Positions 33,320 through 42,444 of a stretch of DNA of 64,000 bases are shown here, piece by piece (position 1 is the first letter of the stretch; every line of letters starts with the position of its first letter). The notes under the pieces are model-generated. The model was given only the letters and a program-made list of their open reading frames with translations. It had not been told where the DNA came from and did no database searches. Source of the DNA: Cystobacterineae bacterium (GTDB lineage: Bacteria; Myxococcota; Myxococcia; Myxococcales; Myxococcaceae); assembly GCA_009782175.1 (NCBI GenBank), contig WRKR01000003.1:1-64000 (forward strand). Reading direction: 5' to 3'. The position numbers were made by a program, and so were the translations under genes.

Positions 33320-36208
33320 ATGGGAGGTTTGGAGTTTTTAATTCTCTTTATTGGTGTGCTTTTGCTCACCGTTCCCATTGGGTTGATTGTGGTGTGGGTG
33401 TCCATTTCTGGCCTGAAGAAAAGAATTCTCCACCTTGAATATACCGCGGATGAGTTGCGCAGTGTGCAGAGACACTCTTCTTTGGCCATTTTAGAAATGC
33501 AGCGCTCCTCTTCGGGGGCACCTCAACCCGCAATGGTGCCCAAAGCACAGCCGGGTGCACAGACGGTGGTTTTCGAAAAGACGCCGGAAACGCAGCCTCA
33601 GGCCATGCAAGAAACACAGCTTCCGGTGATGCAAGAAACACAGCCGGAGACAGCAGCGGAGACCACAGCCCAAGCGCGGGAAGAAAGCATGGCTGAGCTC
33701 CCCAGTGCTGCTTTGCTCAGCGAAGCGGAGCCGCTTAAAGCTGCTCCTCACGCATTGGGCTCTGCGGATTTTCGCGTGGAGCTTCCAACGCAGACTCCAA
33801 GGCTTTCCTCCACAGCGGAGGATGTTTCCCCCGGGGTTTTTCCCAACAAGGCAGTGGAAGAAGAGGCGCATGTTGCCCAGGCACCCTCACCGGATTTTGT
33901 GGAAAAAACCCTTCGCTTGCTCAAGCGGTGGTTTAGCGAAGGCAATGTGCCGGTGAAAATTGGCATTTTGGTTTTTCTCGCGGGCGTGGCGGCTTTGCTC
34001 AAATATGCGATAGACCAGGAGTGGATTGTTTTCCCCATGGAATTTCGTCTGGCAAGCATTGCAGCGTTGAGTTTGGGTGGCTTGGTATTTGCCTGGAAAA
34101 AGCGGGAAAGCCGCCGCGTATTTGCGCTGAGTTTGCAAGGTGGCTGCATGGGTGTGCTGCTGTTGACGGTGTTTGCCGCCTATAAGTGGTATGGAATGTT
34201 GCCCTCATTCCTGGCCTTGGCCTTGTCAGTTGCACTCATTGCGGGTGTTGGCATATTGGCTGTCATTCAAAACGCAAAGGCGTTGGCTGTGTTTGCCATT
34301 ATGTCGGGCTTTATGGCGCCCATTTGGCTTTCCACAGGAAGCGACAACCACGTGGCCTTGTTTTCCTATTATGCCTTGTTGAATGCAGCCATTTTCGGCA
34401 TTGCCTGGCACCGCTCATGGCGTGGGCTGAATGTGCTGGGTTTTGTCTTCACCTTCGGCATGGGGTGGGCCTGGGGCGTCAGCGGTTATTTTCCAGAAAA
34501 ATTTTTCAGCACAGAGCCTTTTTTGGTGTTGTTTTTCCTTTTCTATTTGCTGCTCCCCATCCTCTATGCGCGCAAGCGTGCGGCAAGCCGCAAAGACATA
34601 TTGGATGGCAGTTTGTTGTTTGGCACGCCGCTTATTGTTTTCATTTTGCAGGCGGGCCTTTTGGCGTTTGAGAAGTTGCCTGTGGCCTTTTGCGCCTTGG
34701 CTTTGGGTATACTCTATGCAGTGCTGGCGGCGACCTTCATAAAAAGAAAAAACTTTGTTGCCCTCGGAGAGGTATATGCCCTTCTCGCCGTAGGCTTTGC
34801 CACGTTGGCTGTGCCCCTGGCCTTGTCGGCGCAAAGCACGGCGTGCATTTTTGCTTTGGAAGGCGCAGGGCTCCTCTGGTTGGGTTTTCGACAAAAGCGA
34901 AAGCTGCCTCAATGGACAGGCGTGGGCTTGCAGTTGCTTGCGGGCTTTGTGGTTTTTTCCGGAGCAACGAGAGGGCGCTTTTCCATTGATGAAAGCATGC
35001 TGTTTGCCAACGCCGCGTTTATGAGTGCGTTGGTGGTTGCTTTGGCAGGTTTTGCCAGCGCCGGGTGTTGCTACAAAGCCAAGCGAAGAGTGCCGGCCGT
35101 TCTGTTTTATGGGTGGGGCCTGGCCTGGTGGTGTAGCAATGCCCTTCAGGAGTTGGGCCTTTTTATTCCATACTTGTATTTAGCGGATGCCCTGTTGGTG
35201 TTTGCCATTTTGACAGGGTGGGTGGCCGCTGAAATATACCGCCGCCGGCCATGGGTCGAGTTGGGCCTCACCACGCTGTTGGCTTGGGTGGGGGTGCTGC
35301 CTTTGTTAGGTTGGCAGGTGGCTGTGCACGCGCACCCCTTTGCGGGCCATGGCCTTTGGGCGTGGGGAGTGTTTGCTGTTTTGGGTTTTCGCAGTTTATG
35401 GTGCTTGAGAGACGGAGGAGGGCGCATGGCTGCATGGACACAAAGCCTATGGTGGGTTATTTGGATGGTGGCCATTTCCAGCATGTTGCGGTGGCTGGGG
35501 GCACATTTTTATTTAGGGGAGGGTTGGCAGATAGCGGGAGTTATTTTCCCGTGGTTTTTGCTTGCCGCAGTCAGCATGTTTCGCTGGGGATGGTTGTCTT
35601 TTCCGCAGCGAGCCTCTTTCCACAAAGCGCGTCCTGTATTTCAAACATGCCTGTTTGCGGTGTTGGCGCTCTGGTGGTTATATGCTTTGTTTTCCCGGGC
35701 GGACAGTGCCCCGCTGCCGTGGATTCCACTCCTCAACCCTCTGGAGTTAGCCCAAATAGGTGTTTTTCTGTTGGCCATGCATGGGCTGGGGCAAAAGCGG
35801 ATAAGTGGCGCCCCTTCCCTCTATTGGAATGTGCTGTCCATTGTGGGGTTTATTTTTATCAGCGTTGCTGTTTTGCGCATGGGCCACCATTGGGGAGGTG
35901 CGAGATGGGACCTCTATGCTTTGTTGAAAGACAAATATACAGAAACCAGTTTGACGGTTGTCTGGAGCATATTGGGCGTATTAGGGTGGATAATGGGCTC
36001 ACGCAAGAGGTTGTGGAAGCTATGGCTCATGGGCGCCCTGTTGATGGGGGTGGTGTTGGCGAAGCTGGTGCTCATTGACAGAGCAAACCTCGGAGACATG
36101 TTTGGCATTTTGTCATTCATCGTCTATGGCATTTTATGCATAGCGACGGGTTATTTTGCGCCTGCTCCCCCCCGTCGCCCCAAGGAAGAAGAGGAACGCC
36201 TCCCATGA
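33320..36208 (+). CDS. DUF2339 multi-pass membrane protein
   Basis: A very hydrophobic 962-residue protein. It starts with one membrane helix (about 5-27), has a hydrophilic linker rich in Pro, Ala, Glu and Gln (about 60-190, with repeated MQETQ), then about 24 membrane helices from about 210 to 935. DUF2339 features include the start of the membrane part, VKIGILVFLAGVAALLKYAI, and GGLVFAWKKRES. The family is predicted to sit in the inner membrane; its function is unknown. GAGAGGTAAAAA precedes the ATG. Its stop overlaps the DUF3999 start (ATGA), and the two families are commonly paired, so they probably form one complex. Confidence 0.85.
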   Translation: MGGLEFLILFIGVLLLTVPIGLIVVWVSISGLKKRILHLEYTADELRSVQRHSSLAILEMQRSSSGAPQPAMVPKAQPGAQTVVFEKTPETQPQAMQETQLPVMQETQPETAAETTAQAREESMAELPSAALLSEAEPLKAAPHALGSADFRVELPTQTPRLSSTAEDVSPGVFPNKAVEEEAHVAQAPSPDFVEKTLRLLKRWFSEGNVPVKIGILVFLAGVAALLKYAIDQEWIVFPMEFRLASIAALSLGGLVFAWKKRESRRVFALSLQGGCMGVLLLTVFAAYKWYGMLPSFLALALSVALIAGVGILAVIQNAKALAVFAIMSGFMAPIWLSTGSDNHVALFSYYALLNAAIFGIAWHRSWRGLNVLGFVFTFGMGWAWGVSGYFPEKFFSTEPFLVLFFLFYLLLPILYARKRAASRKDILDGSLLFGTPLIVFILQAGLLAFEKLPVAFCALALGILYAVLAATFIKRKNFVALGEVYALLAVGFATLAVPLALSAQSTACIFALEGAGLLWLGFRQKRKLPQWTGVGLQLLAGFVVFSGATRGRFSIDESMLFANAAFMSALVVALAGFASAGCCYKAKRRVPAVLFYGWGLAWWCSNALQELGLFIPYLYLADALLVFAILTGWVAAEIYRRRPWVELGLTTLLAWVGVLPLLGWQVAVHAHPFAGHGLWAWGVFAVLGFRSLWCLRDGGGRMAAWTQSLWWVIWMVAISSMLRWLGAHFYLGEGWQIAGVIFPWFLLAAVSMFRWGWLSFPQRASFHKARPVFQTCLFAVLALWWLYALFSRADSAPLPWIPLLNPLELAQIGVFLLAMHGLGQKRISGAPSLYWNVLSIVGFIFISVAVLRMGHHWGGARWDLYALLKDKYTETSLTVVWSILGVLGWIMGSRKRLWKLWLMGALLMGVVLAKLVLIDRANLGDMFGILSFIVYGILCIATGYFAPAPPRRPKEEEERLP

Positions 36209-37683
36209 AGAAGACAGGTGCAAAAGGTTTCAGCTTTCTCATGCTTTTGTGTGCCGTGCATGCACACGCAGGCACGCGTGAAGACTATGCACAGCAGTGG
36301 ACGCTCCACCTTCCCCATGCCGAAGGCGGAATTTATCAGGTTATGCTCAACCCGGAGGTTTACCAAAAGCTCCAAAGCCCCGGGCTTTTGGATTTGGAAG
36401 TTTTCAATGCGAAGGGGCAACCCCTTCCTGCCGCCTTGTTAAAGCCTGCCTTTGAGGTGGAGACTTCTTCCAAAACCGTCTCCTTGCCTTGGTTTGCCTT
36501 GCCGCCAAGCGCCGCCAAAGAAAGCCAAGCCCAAGAGGGCGAGGAGCTTGCCATGTGGATAACGCGCAACACAGACGGCAGTGTGAGGTTGTTGAAGGCG
36601 CAAAGCCCTTCAGCAGGGGATGTTGTTTTGCCTTCGAGTTGGTTGGTGGATGTTGGCAGCACGCGTGAAACTTTGCAGGTGTTGATTGTGGACTGGGCGG
36701 AAGATGCGGAGCCGTTTGAGCAACATGTGGATGTTGAGGGGAGTGATGATTTGCGCCAATGGCAGCTGCTGATTGCCAAGGCACCCCTCTTGCATTTGCC
36801 CAATGCGCCCAATGTGTCCAAAGAAGGGCAGGCGTTGCGCCACAACCGCATAGAGCTCAACAGCAACCACCGTTATTTGCGTTTAAAGTTGACGGCTACC
36901 CACCGAGGACTTCCTTTGACGGGGGTGCGTGCGGAGTTTGTGTTGCAGGTGACAGCCCCTCAAAATTGGCAATGGGTAGATTTGCCTGGCAAGCGTATAA
37001 AGGAGCAAGGGCAAAGCTATTTTGCCTTTGAGCTTGGAGGTAGATTTCCCATAGAGCGCGTGGATGTGCTTGCAGGGAACAATGAGACTCAAAAATGGGT
37101 GCTGCAAAGTGCTGACGTAGCCGAAGGTGTTTGGCGCACGCGCACAGCAGCATGGCTGGCCTATGTTGTGCACATGGGGGGAACAGAAATCCGCTCCAGC
37201 GCACAGCCTTTGAATGGTGTTTATCGCGACCGTTATTGGCGCCTTGTGCCGGACACCCCTGTGCCGGACACCCCTGTGCCGGATACCCCTGTACCTGACA
37301 ACTTTGCGGTGCCGACGTTGAGGCTTTTTTATAGGCCGGAAACTTTGGCCTTCATGCTGCAAGGTGAAGCCCCCTATGCTTTGGCTGCCGGCAGCACCAA
37401 AGCTGTGCGCCTCTCCTCCGCTTTGCTGCAAACCCTTGAAGCCTTGCGTCAGCAGAAAGGCGAGAGTTGGCAACCTGCCATGGCGGAACTTAGGCACGTT
37501 GAAACCTTGGCAGGGGATGATGCGCTCAAACCGGTGCCTATACCGAGGGAAGACTTAGAGCCGGCATATGATTGGAAAACATGGCTGTTATGGGGCATTT
37601 TGGCAGCAGGGGCGGTGTTGGTGCTTGTTTTCGCTTTCAGTTTATTAAGAGCTAACCGAGGAAATGGAACGCCTCCCACCTGA
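36205..37683 (+). CDS. DUF3999 family periplasmic membrane-anchored protein
   Basis: The 492 residues have a signal peptide (cut near AHA-G, about 23), long beta-rich periplasmic domains (PEVYQKLQSPGLLDLEVFNA, LLIVDWAEDAEPFEQHVDVE-like blocks of DUF3999), a Pro-rich spacer with VPDTP repeated three to four times (about 348-367) encoded by a 15-bp repeat, and a C-terminal membrane helix (about 463-483) with a short cytoplasmic end. The frame is open to 36136, but ATG 36205 fits the signal peptide and the ATGA overlap. It works presumably with the DUF2339 protein; no function is established. Confidence 0.82.
   Translation: MKKTGAKGFSFLMLLCAVHAHAGTREDYAQQWTLHLPHAEGGIYQVMLNPEVYQKLQSPGLLDLEVFNAKGQPLPAALLKPAFEVETSSKTVSLPWFALPPSAAKESQAQEGEELAMWITRNTDGSVRLLKAQSPSAGDVVLPSSWLVDVGSTRETLQVLIVDWAEDAEPFEQHVDVEGSDDLRQWQLLIAKAPLLHLPNAPNVSKEGQALRHNRIELNSNHRYLRLKLTATHRGLPLTGVRAEFVLQVTAPQNWQWVDLPGKRIKEQGQSYFAFELGGRFPIERVDVLAGNNETQKWVLQSADVAEGVWRTRTAAWLAYVVHMGGTEIRSSAQPLNGVYRDRYWRLVPDTPVPDTPVPDTPVPDNFAVPTLRLFYRPETLAFMLQGEAPYALAAGSTKAVRLSSALLQTLEALRQQKGESWQPAMAELRHVETLAGDDALKPVPIPREDLEPAYDWKTWLLWGILAAGAVLVLVFAFSLLRANRGNGTPPT
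37246..37305 (+). repeat. 15-bp in-frame repeat in the DUF3999 gene
   Basis: Three copies of GTGCCGGACACCCCT (the third with one change) and a degenerate fourth encode VPDTP. The unit is in frame, so copy changes would only lengthen the spacer. Confidence 0.92.
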
Positions 37684-37808
37684 AAACCCAAAGTTTTATG
37701 AGGGCAGCTGCAGGGTTTGAGGGCCATGTGTGGGGCCTATGAGAGACATATTCCCCGCGCTTTGCCTTTGGACTTGCAACCTTGTGACAATTCAGCTCTA
37801 TCGCTTTC

Positions 37809-39317
37809 ATGTCGGAAGAAGGACTCAAAGAGCAGGAGCTTTATCATCAGCGTTTGTGTTCAGCAGAAAAATGGCGCGAGTTGGGAGTCCACCCTTGGGG
37901 AAATGGCTTTAAGCCTTCGCACAGCATTGCTCAAGTGCTTGCGTGTTGTGCAGGTGTTGAAGCCGAGGCATTGCGGCAAAAGGTTGACAGCTACCGTATA
38001 GCGGGGCGGGTGGTGAGTTTGCGCTCCTTTGGCAAGGCCGCCTTTGTGGTGCTTTCCGACAGGAGCGGGAGGATTCAGCTGCATGTGAAGAAAGAGGCCC
38101 TGGGTGAGGGTTTTGAGAAGTTTCGGCAATTGGACCTGGGGGATTTTATAGGCGTGGAAGGAGCGCCCTTCATTTCCAAGACGGGGGAGTTGACGCTGGC
38201 GGTTGCAACGCTATGTCCGCTGACGAAGGCTTTGCGTCCATTGCCTGCCAAGTGGCATGGCCTTGCAGATGTGGAGTTGCGCTACCGCCAACGTTATTTG
38301 GATTTGATTGCCAACCCCGAAGTCCGCGAGACTTTTTTGCGCAGGACACGTTTGGTGAAATTTATCCGGCAGTTTTTGGATGCGCGCGACTATATAGAAG
38401 TTGAAACGCCGATGATGCACCCTTTGGTGTCCGGCGCCGCCGCCAAGCCTTTTCTAACCCACCACAACAGCCTGGACATGCGTTTGTTTTTGCGTATTGC
38501 CCCTGAGCTTTATTTAAAGCGCCTGGTGGTGGGTGGTTTTGAGCGTGTTTATGAGTTGAACCGCAATTTCCGCAATGAGGGTTTGTCCACGCGACACAAC
38601 CCTGAGTTTACCATGTTGGAATTTTATGAAGCCTTCGCCACCTATGAAGACTTTATGGCGTTAACAGAAGAAATGCTTTCAGAAGCCGCCCAATACGTAA
38701 CCGGCAGCACCACCGTTCCTTTTGGCGAGCACCGGCTTTCTTTTGCCAAAGGCTACACGCGCATTTCCATGGCCGAGTCCATTGTGGCTCACCTCAAGGA
38801 GCTGCGACCGGAGGAACTCGAAGACGCGGACAAGCTGCGGTTTTTGGCGGCCAAAAAATTGCCTCCGGCCGCACGAGCGGGGCTTAAGGCGTTGGATGCT
38901 TTTGAGCTTTGGGGCATTTTGTTTGAAGCCTATGTGGAGGCAGAGCTGGTGCAGCCCACCTTTGTGACAGGCTTTCCTGTGGCTTTAAGTCCACTGGCTC
39001 GAAGGAGCGAAGGCAACCCCAACCTGACGGACCGTTTTGAGTTGTTTGTGGCGGGCCGGGAAATTGCGAATGCCTTTTCTGAGTTGAACGACCCGGTGGA
39101 CCAGCGCGAGCGTTTTTTGGCACAACTTAAAGCCAAGGAGCGCGGCCAGGAAGAGACGATGGATTTTGATGAGGACTATTTGCGGGCTTTGGAGCATGGT
39201 TTGCCGCCTACAGCGGGAGAGGGCATAGGGATAGACAGGCTGGCCATGTTGCTGAGCAACGCGGCTTCCATTCGAGATGTTATTTTGTTTCCGTTGCTAA
39301 GGTTTTCTTCGAAATGA
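37809..39317 (+). CDS. lysS: Lysyl-tRNA synthetase, class II
   Basis: It charges tRNA-Lys. The 502 residues contain the N-terminal OB anticodon-binding fold (RIAGRVVSLRSFGKAAFVVL), the class II core with motif 1 (LDARDYIEVETPMM), motif 2 (FERVYELNRNFRNEGLSTRH with NPEFTMLEFYEAF) and motif 3 (GIGIDRLAMLLSN). Length is normal. No clear Shine-Dalgarno site precedes the ATG, which is otherwise supported by the alignment of the N-terminal helix. Its stop overlaps the lolC/E start (ATGA), the first step of the lysS-lolC-lolD-bamA order seen in many deltaproteobacteria. Confidence 0.96.
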   Translation: MSEEGLKEQELYHQRLCSAEKWRELGVHPWGNGFKPSHSIAQVLACCAGVEAEALRQKVDSYRIAGRVVSLRSFGKAAFVVLSDRSGRIQLHVKKEALGEGFEKFRQLDLGDFIGVEGAPFISKTGELTLAVATLCPLTKALRPLPAKWHGLADVELRYRQRYLDLIANPEVRETFLRRTRLVKFIRQFLDARDYIEVETPMMHPLVSGAAAKPFLTHHNSLDMRLFLRIAPELYLKRLVVGGFERVYELNRNFRNEGLSTRHNPEFTMLEFYEAFATYEDFMALTEEMLSEAAQYVTGSTTVPFGEHRLSFAKGYTRISMAESIVAHLKELRPEELEDADKLRFLAAKKLPPAARAGLKALDAFELWGILFEAYVEAELVQPTFVTGFPVALSPLARRSEGNPNLTDRFELFVAGREIANAFSELNDPVDQRERFLAQLKAKERGQEETMDFDEDYLRALEHGLPPTAGEGIGIDRLAMLLSNAASIRDVILFPLLRFSSK

Positions 39318-41686
39318 AGTTGCGTGTTTGGCTCAGCCGTTTGGGGATGTTGTTTGCAGCCACTGGCCTTGTGGGCACAGTTATATGTTTGCTCCAACGG
39401 GAGTTGCTGGGCACATGGTTGGCACAGCTGGGCATATACCTGGTGGGTTTTGGCCCATGGGTGGAGTTTTTTTGGAGTGGGAGCCAGCTTTGGGGCACGC
39501 CGCTTTCGCTTGCTTGGAATGTGGAAGTGCTGTGGGTGGTGTTGATGTGTGGTGGACTTGTGCTGTGGGCTGCCACGGCCTCCTCTCTGGCTTCTTCCTC
39601 TAAAATACCGGCCTCAACCACCGACATGGGCCATGTAGGGCTTTTGCGGTTTAGAGATTTTCATTGGAAGACTTTTCTGGTTTATGCAGCAGGCATTTTG
39701 TTGGCTGAGTTGTGTTTTGTGGTGCTTTATATTGAATGGGTAGCCGGCGAGAGTGGAGGAGGCATTGCTGCGTGGACACCCCTTGCAGCCTTAAGCCTTG
39801 CGGGCGCTGTGGCATTTGCGGTGGTTTTTGCAGCAGGCATTTGGGGTGCTGTGGTGGCCAGGCAGTTTGCCATTCCGGAAGCAACCCTTGCCATTGTCTA
39901 CTTAGGGCTTCCTTTGCCTTTGTTTCTCATCCGTTTGCATACGGATGCTTTTTGGTTGCCAAGCTGGAAACTCCGTTTGCGCGAGCTGATGCACCTGGCC
40001 AGTTTGTTAGGAGAAGAGGGTGCGGCAGCAAGCTCAAGCTATTTGCTGGGTTTTGCTGTTTTGCTGGTGGGTTTTTTCTTTGGCATATGCGTGGGCTTTG
40101 TCGTTGCCTCCTCAGGGAAATGGGATGCGCGGTTGGGCTTTGAGTTTTTTGTCGCATCCAAGCACCTGCAAGTGTTTAAGCCTCGTGCCTTGTTGAGGGT
40201 TTTGGTGTTGTTGTTGATGGGCATTTTCCCCCCTTTGCTCATTTGGTGGATAGTGACTGCGGCTGAGTCTCGTGTGGAGTTAGCGCGCATAAAAAAACTG
40301 GGGAGAACAAACCCCTTGGCGGCAGAAGAAGCTTTGGCCAAGCGCAAGCTTGAGCAAGGGAAGCCTTCAGAGTTGATGGCCTCTTTGGCTGTTGGCGGTG
40401 TTGGTGTAGGGGTGATGGCGCTCATTATTGTTTTGTCCGTTATGAGTGGTTTTTCGAATGACATGCGCAAAAAAATTCTGGGGACGAATGCGCATGGCAT
40501 GGTGACGGTGTCCGGGGCTGACATGCCCCATGCAGCCGGGGTTATGGAGCAAGTGGCAACAGTTCCTGGTGTGACGGGTTTAACACCGTTTATTTTCCGT
40601 GAAGTGATGGTTTCCTCTCAGGCCAGCATTGCTGGGGCTCTGATTAAAGGCATTGAGCCTCAAAGCATTGGAAGCGTGACAGACTTGCCTGAATACATGC
40701 TGCATGGCGCCAGCGTGGATGTTTTGCTGCACCCTGAAAACCTCTTAAGCAATGCGGGAGGGCGGTTACCGTTGTTTTCTGGGGCTTCGGGGGTTTCTGG
40801 GGTTTCGGGGTTTTCTGGAGTTGTGGATGTGTTGCCCAAGGAGTTGGAGGAAGGCGGGCTTATTGAAATGTCGAAAACAGCACCCAAGGTGGTTCTTCCC
40901 GGCATTATTTTGGGGCGGGAGATGGCAACGCAATTGCGTGTCATGGTTGGGGATAGGATTAACGTTGTCTCTCCGTTGGGAGGCGAGTTGGGGCCGCAAG
41001 GCCCCATGCCCAAGAGCCGTGCTTTTCGCGTCGCAGGCTTATTCCATTCGGGCATGTATGACTATGACTCGAAGATGGTGTATATTGAGCTTAAGGAGGC
41101 GGCGGACTTTTTTAATATAAAGGGGGCCACGGGTTTAGAGTTTAAGGTGAAGGATGTGGATGATGCGCGTCGCATTGCGAAGAAAATAGGCGCGGCATTG
41201 GGGGGCTATCCTTATGTTGCCCGCGATTGGGGAGAGATGAACCGCTCCTTGTTTTCAGCCCTTCGGCTTGAGAAACTCGTTATGGGCATCATCCTTTCCA
41301 TTATTGTGGTGGTGGCGGTGGGTTTGATTGTGGCGACGATGATTATGCTTGGCCTTGAGAAGCGCAAAGAGCTTTCTGTGTTGAAGGCCCTGGGTGTTCC
41401 GAATGGCGGCATTGTGAAGTTGTTTATGTTGCAAGGGTTGCAGATTGGTATCACCGGCGGCGTATTGGGTTTAATTTCGGGAGTTGCCTGGTGTTTGGCG
41501 ATTGAGGGTATTGAGCTGCCGTTGGACCCTAAAATTTATTATATCAAATCCCTACCCGTGCACCTTGACGGTGTTCAAGTATTTTTGGCCTTTGTCATTG
41601 CTGTGCTGGTGACGTTTTTGGCCTCTGTTTATCCAGCCATTAAAGCTTCGCAGGTGGAGCCAGCCCAGGGGTTAAAATCCGAGTGA
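39314..41686 (+). CDS. LolC/LolE-type lipoprotein-releasing permease with extended membrane N-terminus
   Basis: The permease of the Lol system, which extracts lipoproteins from the inner membrane. Residues from about 355 onward match LolC/E: GVGVGVMALIIVLSVMSGFS as first helix, a MacB-like periplasmic domain (about 390-650) and three C-terminal helices with LGLEKRKELSVLKALGVPNG (the coupling region). The first roughly 340 residues are additional: about eight membrane helices followed by a charged segment, with WDARLGFEFFVASKHL near 275-290 looking like the usual LolC N-terminus displaced. A Gly/Ser repeat (GASGVSGVSGFSG, about 492-504) interrupts the periplasmic domain. Overlaps of 4 bases on both sides couple it to lysS and lolD. 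A single gene suggests a homodimeric LolF-like transporter. Confidence 0.82.
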   Translation: MKLRVWLSRLGMLFAATGLVGTVICLLQRELLGTWLAQLGIYLVGFGPWVEFFWSGSQLWGTPLSLAWNVEVLWVVLMCGGLVLWAATASSLASSSKIPASTTDMGHVGLLRFRDFHWKTFLVYAAGILLAELCFVVLYIEWVAGESGGGIAAWTPLAALSLAGAVAFAVVFAAGIWGAVVARQFAIPEATLAIVYLGLPLPLFLIRLHTDAFWLPSWKLRLRELMHLASLLGEEGAAASSSYLLGFAVLLVGFFFGICVGFVVASSGKWDARLGFEFFVASKHLQVFKPRALLRVLVLLLMGIFPPLLIWWIVTAAESRVELARIKKLGRTNPLAAEEALAKRKLEQGKPSELMASLAVGGVGVGVMALIIVLSVMSGFSNDMRKKILGTNAHGMVTVSGADMPHAAGVMEQVATVPGVTGLTPFIFREVMVSSQASIAGALIKGIEPQSIGSVTDLPEYMLHGASVDVLLHPENLLSNAGGRLPLFSGASGVSGVSGFSGVVDVLPKELEEGGLIEMSKTAPKVVLPGIILGREMATQLRVMVGDRINVVSPLGGELGPQGPMPKSRAFRVAGLFHSGMYDYDSKMVYIELKEAADFFNIKGATGLEFKVKDVDDARRIAKKIGAALGGYPYVARDWGEMNRSLFSALRLEKLVMGIILSIIVVVAVGLIVATMIMLGLEKRKELSVLKALGVPNGGIVKLFMLQGLQIGITGGVLGLISGVAWCLAIEGIELPLDPKIYYIKSLPVHLDGVQVFLAFVIAVLVTFLASVYPAIKASQVEPAQGLKSE

Positions 41687-42375
41687 GCCAGGAAATACCG
41701 CTATTAACCGTGCGCAACGTTTGCAAGTCCTATTTTATGAACGAAAGGTGCATTGAGGTGTTGAGTGGCGTGCATTTGTCTATTTGCCGAGGGCAGATGT
41801 TGTCGTTGATTGGGAGCTCTGGTTCTGGCAAGAGCACGCTTTTGCACATTTTGGGAGCGTTGGACATGCCGACAACCGGGGAAGTGGAATGCCTCGGGAA
41901 GTCCGTTTTCATGCTGAATGATGCTGAGTTAGCCGAGTTTCGCAACAGCACCATTGGCTTTGTTTTTCAGGCACACCATTTGTTGCCGGAGTTTACGGCG
42001 CTGGAGAATGTTGCGATGCCGGCGCTCATTCGCAGGGATGACAGGCAAAAAGCCCTTGCAAGAGCGAAGCATTTGCTCAAGAAGGTATACCTGGAAGACA
42101 GGTGTGAGCATAAACCCGGGGAGTTGTCGGGCGGAGAATCTCAGCGAGTGGCCTTGGCCCGTGCGCTCATGTTGGAGCCTGCGTTGCTTTTGGCCGATGA
42201 GCCGACGGGAAATTTAGATCCGCGGACAGGTTTTGGAATTATGGAGCTTTTGCATGAGCTCAATAGGGAGTTGGGCATTGCTGCTCTCGTGGTGACGCAC
42301 AACGAGGTTTCGGCGAAGGCGATGCCTTGTCGCCTTCGGTTGCATGAAGGGCGGGTTTTGCCTTGTGAAGAGTGA
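41683..42375 (+). CDS. lolD: LolD lipoprotein-releasing ABC ATPase
   Basis: The ATPase of the Lol transporter. The 230 residues show Walker A GSSGSGKST (44-52), Q-loop VFQAHHLLPEFTALENV with the LolD-type segment, signature LSGGESQRVALARAL, Walker B LLLADEPTGNLD and the switch His in VVTHN. The GTG start overlaps the lolC/E stop (GTGA). It is followed 69 bases later by bamA, so the operon links lipoprotein export with outer-membrane assembly. Confidence 0.95.
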   Translation: MSQEIPLLTVRNVCKSYFMNERCIEVLSGVHLSICRGQMLSLIGSSGSGKSTLLHILGALDMPTTGEVECLGKSVFMLNDAELAEFRNSTIGFVFQAHHLLPEFTALENVAMPALIRRDDRQKALARAKHLLKKVYLEDRCEHKPGELSGGESQRVALARALMLEPALLLADEPTGNLDPRTGFGIMELLHELNRELGIAALVVTHNEVSAKAMPCRLRLHEGRVLPCEE

Positions 42376-42444
42376 GGATTTTTTTTGTGTTGAGGTGGGG
42401 CAGCCAGTTTCCCCAAGCGATGGCTCAACCGAAGGTGGAGTTTT

